IMG/VR virus record: IMGVR_UViG_3300036715_000532
Span: 1-41,533 of that record
DNA length: 41,533 nucleotides
Origin: a virus
Direction: 5' to 3' (one strand)
Numbering within the stretch: position 1 is the stretch's first letter; each line of letters begins with the position of its first letter. The position numbers and the translations under genes were made by a program. This document shows, piece by piece, positions 32,752-39,709 of this stretch. Below the pieces are notes generated by a model that worked only from the letters and a program-made list of their open reading frames with translations, was not told the origin of the DNA and did no database searches.

Positions 32752-34518
32752 TCAGAAATCATCCATAAGACTCTCCTCTCGCCTCTTAAGTGAGCCCTTG
32801 AAGAACTCTGCTTTCTCCGCTAGTGTAGTACCTTTAATCTTCTGGCTACGTACACCTCTCTCGAAAGTGTCGGGTTCACAGATAATATATAGCTCTTCTC
32901 TGGCTCGAGTGACTGCTGTATAAAGAAGTTCACGCTGTAACATAGTATTATGTGACTGATGGAATAGAATGAATACTCTTCTCCATTCTGATCCTTGGCT
33001 CTTATGTACAGTCAGGGAATAGGATAGTAGCATTGAGTTAATATCAGATGCTGTATCTACTGTTATTTCCGCGCCGCTATCTTCCAGCCTTACTTTGATT
33101 TTATGTGATGCTTTACGTACTCTATCTTCGTCATCACCCGAGATTGCCATATTGGCTAACATAACATCTATGTCATGTATGTTTTCGTCTGCTACTGTGG
33201 TATGGCCTCCCCAATTATGTCCCCAATAATCTAATGTAGCAGATGCTGGTTGTGGATGTGCGCCCGTATATTCCGGATTCTTCTCAATAGATACTATCGT
33301 TGCATCCTCTTTATCGTATAGTACCCTATCCCCGAGCGAGAAGTAATGCTTGTTAAAACCTGCAATCACTTCATGTACTATCTTCTTATTGCGCAATGCT
33401 ATATGGTTAGCAATGTGCTTATTTATCTCTTCTGTTCCGCACGCTTTGTTGAATGGGACAAGAATCATATCTTCTTCTGGATCGTATCCACCAGCATCCA
33501 GTGCTGTAGTAATGAATTTAGCAAATGTTAGTGTAGCAATATCTGCGTGTATCTTCTTCTTCCAAGGATGGATAGTCAGCTTGCCATCTTCTGTTTCTCT
33601 CTTCACCTGTTCCTTGTAAATCGCAGTTACGCCAGATCGTATATCGGTAGCAAGAGAGATAATAGGACTATTCAAAGCTTGGCGATATACTTGTGTTAGT
33701 TCTGTGACTGGTAGTTCTAACAGCTTATAACCTAAGATAGCAGGGCCAAATACTGGCGGTAACTGCTGGATGTCACCTAAGAAAATGAATACAGGGTTAT
33801 GGGGACAAGCTGCCACAAGCCGTTGATATAGTCTCACAGATACCATTGAGCTTTCATCGATGATAATATAGCGGATGGATTCAGGTAATGGGTTATAGAT
33901 ATTTCGCTGCGGTTCAAACCGCATTGTTTTCTTCTCCATTCCGGTAGTTTCATCTATTGTTTCATAGCGTACGGGCTCATACGCTAGGAGCTTATGGATG
34001 GTGATACAATTGTTCTTCAAATCCTCTGGTAATGCGCGCTTGAGATTACTAACTGCTCTGCGCGTAAATGATGTTGCTACTATGCCTGCATTACCAGAGG
34101 TAAGATATCTATGCCCTTCTATCTGCATTATTCCTGCTGCGCCAGACTGGATAAGTTCTAATACCTTACCTTTTGTACAAGTTGTTTTGCCTGTACCTGC
34201 TGCACCAATAAGAACGCAGGAACCTTTTTGGTCGATGAAATCTTGTTGTTCCTTATTGTACTCTATTACTCCTTGGAACTGTTTGTTTGAGCTATGAATA
34301 GCGGGAACAGATGGCATCTGAGTCTGAGTCTGAGTCTGTGTTGGAACAGGAGCAGGAATAGCTGTGGTATTGTAATTGGTATTTCCAGTGTTGATATTGG
34401 AATTGGAATGGGAAATGGTGTTTCCGGCCGCTTCGCTCTTTCTAGCTGCTATTAACTGAGCTAGTTTATTAAGTGACGCCGAGGATATTGTTGTGTTCTG
34501 TGAGTTTTGTATACTCAT
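32752..34518 (-). CDS. RecD/Dda-like SF1B helicase
   Basis: Start at 34518 overlaps the previous stop (ATGA) and has GGAG at a good distance, giving 588 residues. Walker A GAAGTGKT (105-112), Walker B IIIDES (218-223), motif III LGDIQQLPP (247-255), motif V LTVHKSQGSEW and motif VI YTAVTRAREELYI are all present. Residues about 33-75 are a low-complexity linker containing a TQTQTQTQ repeat. It is a 5'-3' DNA helicase likely to act in replication start, restart or recombination. Confidence 0.92.
   Translation of the reverse strand: MSIQNSQNTTISSASLNKLAQLIAARKSEAAGNTISHSNSNINTGNTNYNTTAIPAPVPTQTQTQTQMPSVPAIHSSNKQFQGVIEYNKEQQDFIDQKGSCVLIGAAGTGKTTCTKGKVLELIQSGAAGIMQIEGHRYLTSGNAGIVATSFTRRAVSNLKRALPEDLKNNCITIHKLLAYEPVRYETIDETTGMEKKTMRFEPQRNIYNPLPESIRYIIIDESSMVSVRLYQRLVAACPHNPVFIFLGDIQQLPPVFGPAILGYKLLELPVTELTQVYRQALNSPIISLATDIRSGVTAIYKEQVKRETEDGKLTIHPWKKKIHADIATLTFAKFITTALDAGGYDPEEDMILVPFNKACGTEEINKHIANHIALRNKKIVHEVIAGFNKHYFSLGDRVLYDKEDATIVSIEKNPEYTGAHPQPASATLDYWGHNWGGHTTVADENIHDIDVMLANMAISGDDEDRVRKASHKIKVRLEDSGAEITVDTASDINSMLLSYSLTVHKSQGSEWRRVFILFHQSHNTMLQRELLYTAVTRAREELYIICEPDTFERGVRSQKIKGTTLAEKAEFFKGSLKRREESLMDDF
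34317..34340. repeat. TCTGAG tandem repeat inside helicase gene
   Basis: Three TCTGAG units and one TCTGTG encode the TQ-repeat linker of the helicase. Being a multiple of three, copy-number change would lengthen or shorten the linker without frameshift. Confidence 0.85.
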
Positions 34519-34886
34519 GGTACGAATCTCCAATCTTTGTTACTTAGTTCTGCTATCAGCATATTTACGAATTGTAAGCGAGCATAGTTTACAAACCTAG
34601 CTGACTTGTTTTGTTGTTTGAAGAGAAGCAGACTCTGGTAACTTCCCAAAGTTTCGTCTAATCTTCCGGCTTTTTTAGCCGTAAATATAGCAAAGTTATT
34701 ACTGCCCTCCATATACTGTCTTAGTAGAGACTTTAATTCTATGCCGGTATCTTTGGAGATCAGATTACGGACTACTAATCTATCAATCTCAAAACACATA
34801 AAGATACTAGTTCTCTCCGTCTCCCAACGTTTGGTAAGAGTCTCTTTAATAAGTTCTAGGCCTTTAATACATTCGCGCTTGTTCAT
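34515..34886 (-). CDS. Hypothetical early protein (123 aa)
   Basis: Helical, basic protein (CIKGLELIKETLTKRWETER). AAGGAGATACTACA precedes the ATG. Its stop overlaps the helicase start, so it may act with the helicase. No family recognised. Confidence 0.75.
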   Translation of the reverse strand: MNKRECIKGLELIKETLTKRWETERTSIFMCFEIDRLVVRNLISKDTGIELKSLLRQYMEGSNNFAIFTAKKAGRLDETLGSYQSLLLFKQQNKSARFVNYARLQFVNMLIAELSNKDWRFVP

Positions 34887-34903
34887 TGTAGTATCTCCTT
34901 GTG

Positions 34904-35119
34904 TTATCTAGCTTGGTAGTTTTCACATATGTTGTATGTATTACGATAGTCTTCTCTGTCATTACAGTAGCCTAGTGTACCGTGCCTTGGATACTGGAAG
35001 AGCTTACATTTACCGCAAGAACCCCCAGATACTATCGCTACCTTACTAGCTTCTCTCCTAGCGTCTGTGAATTGATGTTCATGGCGATTCTGTATTAATA
35101 TTGCATGAGGTCTAGTCAT
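34904..35119 (-). CDS. Small four-cysteine zinc-binding protein
   Basis: A 71-residue protein with CGKC, then GYCND and NICENYQ, giving four Cys of zinc-ribbon type in the C-terminal half. The N-terminal half is basic (ARREASKVAIV). Structural zinc is likely; the partner is unknown. Confidence 0.75.
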   Translation of the reverse strand: MTRPHAILIQNRHEHQFTDARREASKVAIVSGGSCGKCKLFQYPRHGTLGYCNDREDYRNTYNICENYQAR

Positions 35120-35120
35120 T

Positions 35121-35492
35121 TTAGTCGTTCCCTTCGTTATCTTCTACGATACTAACAAGTACATAGTTGGGCAGATTGAACACTGGTAACGGTACACGAT
35201 AGCTTAGTTTGATTTCGTTTGCGCGCTTGACTGCGAATGGTGTACAGTTCTTATATACTACTAGAAACTCTTTACCTTCCCGCTCTACTGTACCTTCATA
35301 GATACGGTTCATGAACTTAGAGCCGTTGGAATGTAAGATGTAGTAATGTTCCAGACAGTCCTTGAAATCTTCTGGGAAGTGGAACTGATTGATAAGCATG
35401 TAGGATAGAGTGTTTCTAGAAACTCCTGTTTTCCTGTATGCTTCTGCTATTGGCTTGATTGGATTATAGATGGTATCTACTTGTGTGCACAT
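35121..35492 (-). CDS. Hypothetical early protein (123 aa)
   Basis: Helical N-terminus with a helix-turn-helix-like stretch (IAEAYRKTGVSRNTLSYML) and a beta-rich C-terminus (REGKEFLVVYKNC). AAGGAGATACAA precedes the ATG. A DNA-binding role is possible but weakly supported. Confidence 0.7.
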   Translation of the reverse strand: MCTQVDTIYNPIKPIAEAYRKTGVSRNTLSYMLINQFHFPEDFKDCLEHYYILHSNGSKFMNRIYEGTVEREGKEFLVVYKNCTPFAVKRANEIKLSYRVPLPVFNLPNYVLVSIVEDNEGND

Positions 35493-36481
35493 TATTGTAT
35501 CTCCTTGGTAGTTTCGCTTACTGCAACTGCATATGATTGAGCTAGTTCATACTTATGTTTCGCTTTGATGTAAGCTAGCCTGTTCGGGTAATCGGAAGCT
35601 ACTGGTAACTCCGAGGGTGCAGAAGCTATTAAAGCTAGTATGTTAGCATCTTCCACACTTGCCTCCGCATCTAGTATCTTAAAGCCACCAGCACCAGCAG
35701 ATATACTAGGAACGAAATCTCCTAAGCCTAAGAAACTAGATTGCTTATCTCTACCTTTACGCAGTAGTTCCATTAGTGCGTGGGAGAAGATAGAGCCATG
35801 AGAGATATTAAATTCGCAGTGCTCTATTAGCTCATCTAGGTCTACCTTGGGAACAGAGAAGATACTTTCGGAGCGTACGCACTTACAGATAATCTCTTTC
35901 CAGTATTCATCTATATAGCTGGGAAATGCTCCGGCCTTAGATGCCCATTCGCTTAGATGTTTAGCATAGCGCTCTGGCTTGCTTTGAGAGCTCTTGATTA
36001 TCTTTTCCAGTGCAGCCTCTCTTTGTACTAGAGCTCTTGCTATATCGTATTCCTTATAGCCATCTTGGAACTCTTCTATCCGATCCTCCCAAGATTTAAT
36101 CCAGTGTTTCACATTACCTAATGTGCAAGTATCTGGTGTAACTGCAATCCCAGATAATACAAGGCTAGGATGCTTGATAAGGTTGATCTTACCAATTACC
36201 TGCGCCAATGCTTCCATATTATTGGATATGATATGTTCCGTTAGTTCTGTACGTTTCGCGGGAACTCTCCAGTCGACTAGTTTTGTACTATTCAATAATG
36301 CAGTGAATAGTAGATAGCTATCAATCGCGGATAGTTCATCTTTGAAGTATCTGGAGATATCTGCTAGTAAGTGTTTCTGTTCTAGTAGATATATAGGATG
36401 GTAATAACCGCTATTGTGTAGCGATCTTGGATAGTGCTCTACAGAGAACACTATTCCTGATATAGAACATTGTATTTTCAT
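35492..36481 (-). CDS. Hypothetical early protein (329 aa), possible replication factor
   Basis: A helical protein beginning MKIQCSISGIVFSVEHYPRS, with a Trp/Glu/Lys-rich middle and a Ser/Ala-rich segment near residue 260. It is the second gene after the candidate origin, a usual place for replication initiators, and is followed by small genes and the helicase. No Walker, primase or HTH motif is clear, so function is not assigned. Confidence 0.75.
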   Translation of the reverse strand: MKIQCSISGIVFSVEHYPRSLHNSGYYHPIYLLEQKHLLADISRYFKDELSAIDSYLLFTALLNSTKLVDWRVPAKRTELTEHIISNNMEALAQVIGKINLIKHPSLVLSGIAVTPDTCTLGNVKHWIKSWEDRIEEFQDGYKEYDIARALVQREAALEKIIKSSQSKPERYAKHLSEWASKAGAFPSYIDEYWKEIICKCVRSESIFSVPKVDLDELIEHCEFNISHGSIFSHALMELLRKGRDKQSSFLGLGDFVPSISAGAGGFKILDAEASVEDANILALIASAPSELPVASDYPNRLAYIKAKHKYELAQSYAVAVSETTKEIQ

Positions 36482-36552
36482 TTCTTAGTATCTCCTTACA
36501 TTGTGAGTGTTGATATGTTGATACGAATGTATCGGTGTATCTGTATTCGAAC

Positions 36553-36780
36553 CTATGATAGGATAGAAACATAGATTACATTATCTGGAACTTCTTTCAT
36601 TCTATTGCCATAGAAGTATTCTAATCTGATCGTCCTTCCTTTCACTCTTTCAACAGCTGCTAGTCTACGCCTAATGAGCTTTGGATCAGTAGATGGATGG
36701 TGTAGAATAAAACAGTTATTAGTTCCCACAGAATCATATGTACCGTCCTGATTCTGTATTGTTACTATGGCTATTACCAT
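36553..36780 (-). CDS. Hypothetical early protein (75 aa)
   Basis: The ATG at 36780 (MVIAIVTIQNQDGTYD) follows AAAGGAGATACTATT; a longer upstream frame would read through the leader and is rejected. The protein is beta-rich with a basic RLAAVERVKGRTIRLEYFY segment. It is the first gene after the promoter at 36882-36910. Confidence 0.75.
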   Translation of the reverse strand: MVIAIVTIQNQDGTYDSVGTNNCFILHHPSTDPKLIRRRLAAVERVKGRTIRLEYFYGNRMKEVPDNVIYVSILS

Positions 36781-36830
36781 AATAGTATCTCCTTTCATTG
36801 TGATATTACATATTACATCAGCTAGTAGAT

Positions 36831-36858
36831 GTATGAATGTATGAATGTATGAATGTAT
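36831..36858. repeat. GTATGAAT x3.5 tandem repeat in promoter leader
   Basis: Three perfect GTATGAAT units plus GTAT lie just after the predicted start site of the promoter at 36882-36910, in the untranslated leader of the gene at 36780. Confidence 0.9.
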
Positions 36859-36881
36859 CTGTAATGCAATTGCGAAAGCAA

Positions 36882-36910
36882 ATTCTCTCATACTTCTACG
36901 CAATTGTCAA
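36882..36910 (-). promoter_or_regulatory. Sigma70-type promoter with extended -10
   Basis: On the leftward strand, TTGACA (36905-36910), 17-base spacer, GAGAAT (36882-36887) preceded by TGA. The predicted start is near 36875, with a leader of about 95 bases to the ATG at 36780. Confidence 0.75.
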
Positions 36911-36918
36911 GTGATATT

Positions 36919-36942
36919 TTATTCCATAATGGATTCCTCCTT
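36919..36942 (-). other. Perfect Shine-Dalgarno followed by two-codon ORF
   Basis: AAGGAGG (36936-36942) and an 8-base gap precede ATG GAA TAA (36919-36927) on the leftward strand. It is either a start-stop leader element or the remains of a lost gene. Confidence 0.5.
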
Positions 36943-37004
36943 GTATTGTATCCTACATGGTAAAGGGTTTTCCCTTCCTCATAACTTAGATTGGGGTATG
37001 TGGC

Positions 37005-37034
37005 AATCCCTCAGTTAACAATTAACGATTAATT
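37005..37034. repeat. 30-bp inverted repeat, left arm, flanking candidate origin
   Basis: Begins AATCCCTCAGTTAAC and ends CGATTAATT. It matches the reverse complement of 37332-37361 at 28 of 30 positions. Confidence 0.9.
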
Positions 37035-37067
37035 CCTGCCCCCTTTCCCATACTTCCCCTCGCCTTG

Positions 37068-37416
37068 TTTTCTTCCTTATCTTATATCTCATATTTCATC
37101 TTCCTTATCTTAGCTCTCATATATAAGGGATCTTATCTTATGAGGAGCTCTATGGGTCTATTTCTAGCCCCACTAAAATTTTTATACATACATATACATA
37201 TATAACTAACTACCTATATATACACCTAACTACCTACATACCATATATATACACCTATATATCAGGTATGTGCCATATGTAGTAACTAAGTACCGAAATA
37301 TGTGCTCCGAAGGTGCGGGATAGACCCTAAAAATTAATCGTTAACTGTTAATTGAGGGATTCATATTTTCTAGTTTTTAGTAATTACTCCGAAAAAGAAG
37401 TAATTACTGAAAAAGA
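37068..37416. other. AT-rich direct-repeat region, candidate replication origin
   Basis: Contains CTTCCTTATCTTA-like direct repeats (37071 and 37110 areas), two copies of a TATATATACACCTA element (about 37215 and 37244), TAACTACCTA repeats, and AGTAATTACT followed by GAAAAAGA twice (37379-37416). Such AT tracts and iteron-like repeats between an upstream terminator and a promoter fit a replication origin. This is inference from structure. Confidence 0.5.
37332..37361. repeat. 30-bp inverted repeat, right arm
   Basis: Begins AATTAATCG and ends TTGAGGGATT; the partner arm is 37005-37034. The 297 bases between the arms are AT-rich and repetitive. Confidence 0.9.
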
Positions 37417-37504
37417 ATCTATCCCAGAAGAAATTCTGAGATTCTAAAAATCTGAAACTCAGGAGTGTAGATTCATAATATATACAGTAATGCGGGATAC
37501 AAAG

Positions 37505-37549
37505 ATAAAAGAAAAATCCCCTGTACCATATTTCTACAGTACAGGGGAT
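37505..37549 (-). terminator. Strong intrinsic terminator for the first early unit
   Basis: An 11-bp perfect stem (ATCCCCTGTAC at 37516-37526, GTACAGGGGAT at 37539-37549) with a 12-base loop is followed on the leftward strand by TTTTTC and TTTTATC. It lies 43 bases after the stop of the gene at 37592. Confidence 0.92.
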
Positions 37550-37591
37550 GAGGGGATTTTACAGTGCTACAGTGCTGCTGCGGAGCAGGTG

Positions 37592-38257
37592 CTACAGTGC
37601 CAGCAGGTCAACTGATTGTTGCGTCTTCATCTGCTCTAACCTCGCTGTGAACTTAACTGCCAGAGCATCATCTGGGATCAGAGCTAGTGCCTTCTCCAGT
37701 TTTCCCACTGTTTCCAGATCGAACTTCGTCTTGGGAGAAGCAAACATTGCGATCTTGTCTCGGTACACGTTACATGCGATCTCGATCTTCTTGTTATCCT
37801 CTTCCGATGGGGAATCAGGGACTCCGAGTTTATCAGCGAAGGCCAGCATCAATTTATCCTTCAGCGTGTCGGTGAACCATTCTTTGATCTGGTCACCATT
37901 CAACCGACCAGAAGTGCCGCCGGTAGAATTGTAGAACGCCACGATTGAACTGATGGAGATCTGGTCATCGCTTACAGATGTTTTCCCATCTTCCAGCAAG
38001 GAGCGCAACAGTAAGTCCTGAGTATCAATAACAGTGTCCAGCAGCATCGCTTTCAACAAGTCGAAGTTACTCTCCAGATCACTGAAACTTACAAGCGGCA
38101 CTGACACTGCCATTGCTTGCTTCTCTGTTTCGCCCCTATCCTTCTGTGCCTGAGTGAACCGAAACTTGATCTTAGCTAACCGCTGGCCATCATAAGGTTT
38201 CTGATTGGCTTTCGGATCATAGGTTACGAAGGAGTGAACATTAGAGATTACGGACAT
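37592..38257 (-). CDS. Hypothetical early protein (221 aa)
   Basis: Start at 38257 follows AGGAAAT; an upstream TTG is rejected. A soluble protein starting MSVISNVHSFVTYDPKANQK with a charged helical C-terminus. It is the last gene of the first early unit, followed by a strong terminator, so it is probably made at high level right after entry. Host takeover is a possible role; no family recognised. Confidence 0.8.
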   Translation of the reverse strand: MSVISNVHSFVTYDPKANQKPYDGQRLAKIKFRFTQAQKDRGETEKQAMAVSVPLVSFSDLESNFDLLKAMLLDTVIDTQDLLLRSLLEDGKTSVSDDQISISSIVAFYNSTGGTSGRLNGDQIKEWFTDTLKDKLMLAFADKLGVPDSPSEEDNKKIEIACNVYRDKIAMFASPKTKFDLETVGKLEKALALIPDDALAVKFTARLEQMKTQQSVDLLAL

Positions 38258-38301
38258 GATGGAATTTCCTTTCAAGTATCATCTTGTTTCATGGTATGAA
38301 T

Positions 38302-38334
38302 GGTCTCGTCTTATCCCGCTAGTTAGTAGTGCTG
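38302..38334. repeat. Long inverted repeat, downstream arm (around first early gene)
   Basis: 33 bases beginning GGTCTCGTC and ending TAGTAGTGCTG. Its reverse complement matches 38587-38620 at 29 positions with one bulge; three of the four mismatches would be G-U pairs in RNA. Confidence 0.9.
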
Positions 38335-38349
38335 TACCCTGATGGTGCC

Positions 38350-38538
38350 TTAGATGATGAACCTGTTACTGTATGTTGCAATGGCTGATGGCTCGATGAA
38401 ACCTTTTGTCGGGTCTAGGATAGCATCCCGATTGTTACAGTATGACCTGCGGGTGATGGCTCCACTCAGTAACATCGAGTTGAGCTTATCAATCATGGCA
38501 GTCAATTGTTTCTCCGTAAGGATGAGTGCGTGTTTCAT
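38350..38538 (-). CDS. First early gene, hypothetical (62 aa)
   Basis: Start at 38538 (MKHALILTEKQLTAMIDKLN) follows GAAAGGCGAC. A basic helical protein with a possible DNA- or protein-binding helix pair. It lies wholly inside the loop of the long inverted repeat and is the first gene transcribed from the early promoter. A reverse-strand frame over it is rejected. No family recognised. Confidence 0.75.
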   Translation of the reverse strand: MKHALILTEKQLTAMIDKLNSMLLSGAITRRSYCNNRDAILDPTKGFIEPSAIATYSNRFII

Positions 38539-38586
38539 AGTAGTGTCGCCTTTCGTAAGATACATGAAGTGTATGAGATTACGGAG

Positions 38587-38620
38587 CAGCACCACTAACT
38601 AGCAGGACAAGAATGAGACC
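38587..38620. repeat. Long inverted repeat, upstream arm
   Basis: 34 bases beginning CAGCACCACTAACTAGCAG and ending GAGACC. Paired with 38302-38334 across a 252-base loop that contains the whole first early gene. Confidence 0.9.
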
Positions 38621-38623
38621 GGA

Positions 38624-38636
38624 TTGTTAAAGAGCA
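38624..38636 (-). promoter_or_regulatory. rrn-type boxA antitermination element
   Basis: On the leftward strand the 13 bases TGCTCTTTAACAA match the E. coli ribosomal RNA boxA. It lies about 25 bases after the predicted start site and three bases before the long stem. In rRNA operons boxA recruits NusB and S10 (NusE) to keep RNA polymerase from terminating. Confidence 0.75.
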
Positions 38637-38639
38637 GGG

Positions 38640-38663
38640 AACTACCGAACTACCGAACTACAG
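38640..38663. repeat. 8-bp tandem repeat in early leader
   Basis: ACTACCGA-type units (ACTACCGA, ACTACCGA, ACTACAGG) repeat at the very start of the predicted early transcript, directly before boxA. Confidence 0.85.
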
Positions 38664-38667
38664 GCAT

Positions 38668-38696
38668 AGTATATCAGGGTCTGGCGAATTGTGCAA
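38668..38696 (-). promoter_or_regulatory. Main early promoter with extended -10
   Basis: On the leftward strand, TTGCAC (38691-38696), 17-base spacer, TATACT (38668-38673) preceded by TGA. Predicted start near 38661. It drives the first early gene through the boxA leader. Confidence 0.75.
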
Positions 38697-38731
38697 ACTA
38701 TGTCAGGCCTGCCGGACAATTATTTTCGCTC

Positions 38732-38759
38732 TCCATACTAACTGACCAGCAGGTTATCA
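38732..38759. repeat. 28-bp direct repeat, copy 1 (operator or promoter)
   Basis: TCCATACTAACTGACCAG followed by CAGGTTATCA. It matches copy 2 at 26 of 28 positions, 55 bases away. On the leftward strand each copy reads (T/C)TGATAA... TTAGTATGGA, like a weak tandem promoter or a regulator site. Confidence 0.85.
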
Positions 38760-38786
38760 ATTGTGATCACCATCATCAGCCCCATT

Positions 38787-38814
38787 TCCATACTAACTGA
38801 CCAGTAAGTTATCA
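38787..38814. repeat. 28-bp direct repeat, copy 2
   Basis: Same element with T and A at the two variable positions (CCAGTAAGTTATCA). It lies about 90 bases upstream of the main early promoter -35. Confidence 0.85.
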
Positions 38815-39045
38815 GTCATCTCAGAAGCTGGCGGGGGTAGGGGCTTTTTTATGAGCTGCCGCCCGTCCCGTCCTAAAGGCCCAATTCAATTTTGCTAAAC
38901 TTTTTCAAACCTCCCCAGAAATGACTAATATATAAGAACCCCATAGCATAGCTACAATATAGAATCCCGCAATCCCTAGTATACTAAATTACTTACCACC
39001 AACTATACTAGCAACTAATTAGTAGAGAAAGAAAAGGAACCAGAA

Positions 39046-39570
39046 ATGGGCACTGCGGCCACTGAGACTAGAGCATTAGAACTGCTGGGCACAGGTGTAA
39101 CTCCTGAGGCTGTGGCTAATGCTTTAGGAATTACAGTGTCGCGAGTATCTCAATTACTATCTCAGGAAAGTTTCGCAGCACAGGTTGCAGAACTTCGATT
39201 CAAGAATCTTCAGAAACATACCATCAGAGATAACTCCTATGATGAACTGGAAGATGACTTAGTATCTCGTCTGCGCGACTTGATGCCACTGATGCATCGT
39301 CCAATGGAAGTGCTTAAAGCAATCCAAGTTATTAATGCAGCAAAACGCCGTGGACAATCGGCACCGGAATCTATTATCCAACAACAAACAATTGTTCAAC
39401 TCAATGTACCAACTAAAATACTACAGCAATTTACAACCAATATCAACAACCAAGTTATTGTAGCAGGTTCACAAGACCTCAATACAATGCAATCCAGCTT
39501 GCTGATTAAGCAGCTAGAAGAGGTGAAACAGAATGACTCAATCACAGCTGAGGCAATTACTAGCATCTGA
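39046..39570 (+). CDS. Terminase small subunit
   Basis: A 174-residue protein that would recognise phage DNA and deliver it to the large subunit. A helix-turn-helix lies at about residues 14-40 (TPEAVANALGITVSRVSQLL), followed by a helical oligomerisation region and a Gln/Thr-rich tail. AAAAGGAACC precedes the ATG. It is the first gene of the late arm, upstream of the large subunit. Confidence 0.8.
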   Translation: MGTAATETRALELLGTGVTPEAVANALGITVSRVSQLLSQESFAAQVAELRFKNLQKHTIRDNSYDELEDDLVSRLRDLMPLMHRPMEVLKAIQVINAAKRRGQSAPESIIQQQTIVQLNVPTKILQQFTTNINNQVIVAGSQDLNTMQSSLLIKQLEEVKQNDSITAEAITSI

Positions 39571-39697
39571 CATGAAGCAGGGTCAGGAGCAAAAACAGAA
39601 AGAACTTATAGCTGCCAATAAGCGAGCAGCGGTAAGTATATTACAATCCCTGAAGCTGGAACTTTCCTCCAAGGTAGATTCAGTACGAGTTAAGTAA
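39533..39697 (+). CDS. 54-aa coiled-coil protein between terminase genes
   Basis: ATG at 39533 follows AGAGGTG inside the end of the small-terminase gene in another frame; stop at 39695-39697 lies 12 bases before the large terminase. The product, MTQSQLRQLLASDMKQGQEQ then basic residues, is Gln/Lys-rich and helical. It may link the subunits or regulate packaging. Confidence 0.7.
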   Translation: MTQSQLRQLLASDMKQGQEQKQKELIAANKRAAVSILQSLKLELSSKVDSVRVK

Positions 39698-39709
39698 TAG
39701 GAGACACCA

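Larger units (their letters stand above)
36781..37591. other. 811-bp non-coding gap: leader, promoter, candidate origin, terminator
   Basis: No credible gene is present. From right to left it holds the 3' end of the gene at 37592, a strong terminator (37505-37549), purine and AT-rich direct repeats, a TATATA-rich tract (about 37180-37262), 30-bp inverted arms (37005-37034 and 37332-37361), a start-stop mini-ORF, a promoter (36882-36910) and an 8-bp tandem repeat in its leader. Confidence 0.75.
38539..39045. other. 507-bp divergent control region
   Basis: No credible gene. It holds, on the leftward side, two 28-bp direct repeats, an extended -10 promoter, an 8-bp repeat leader, boxA and one arm of the long inverted repeat. 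On the rightward side, an AT-rich stretch (38880-39030) leads to the ribosome-binding site of the small terminase; TATACT occurs twice (38980 and 39003 areas) but without a good -35, so late transcription may need an activator. Confidence 0.7.

Noticed and set aside
38822-38852. Terminator-like G-rich stretch followed by T6
   Set aside because: The pairing stem is only 4-5 bp, too weak to call.
38893-39045. Strong late promoter before the small terminase
   Set aside because: TATACT and TATATA boxes occur, but none has a credible -35 at 16-18 bases, so I did not annotate one.
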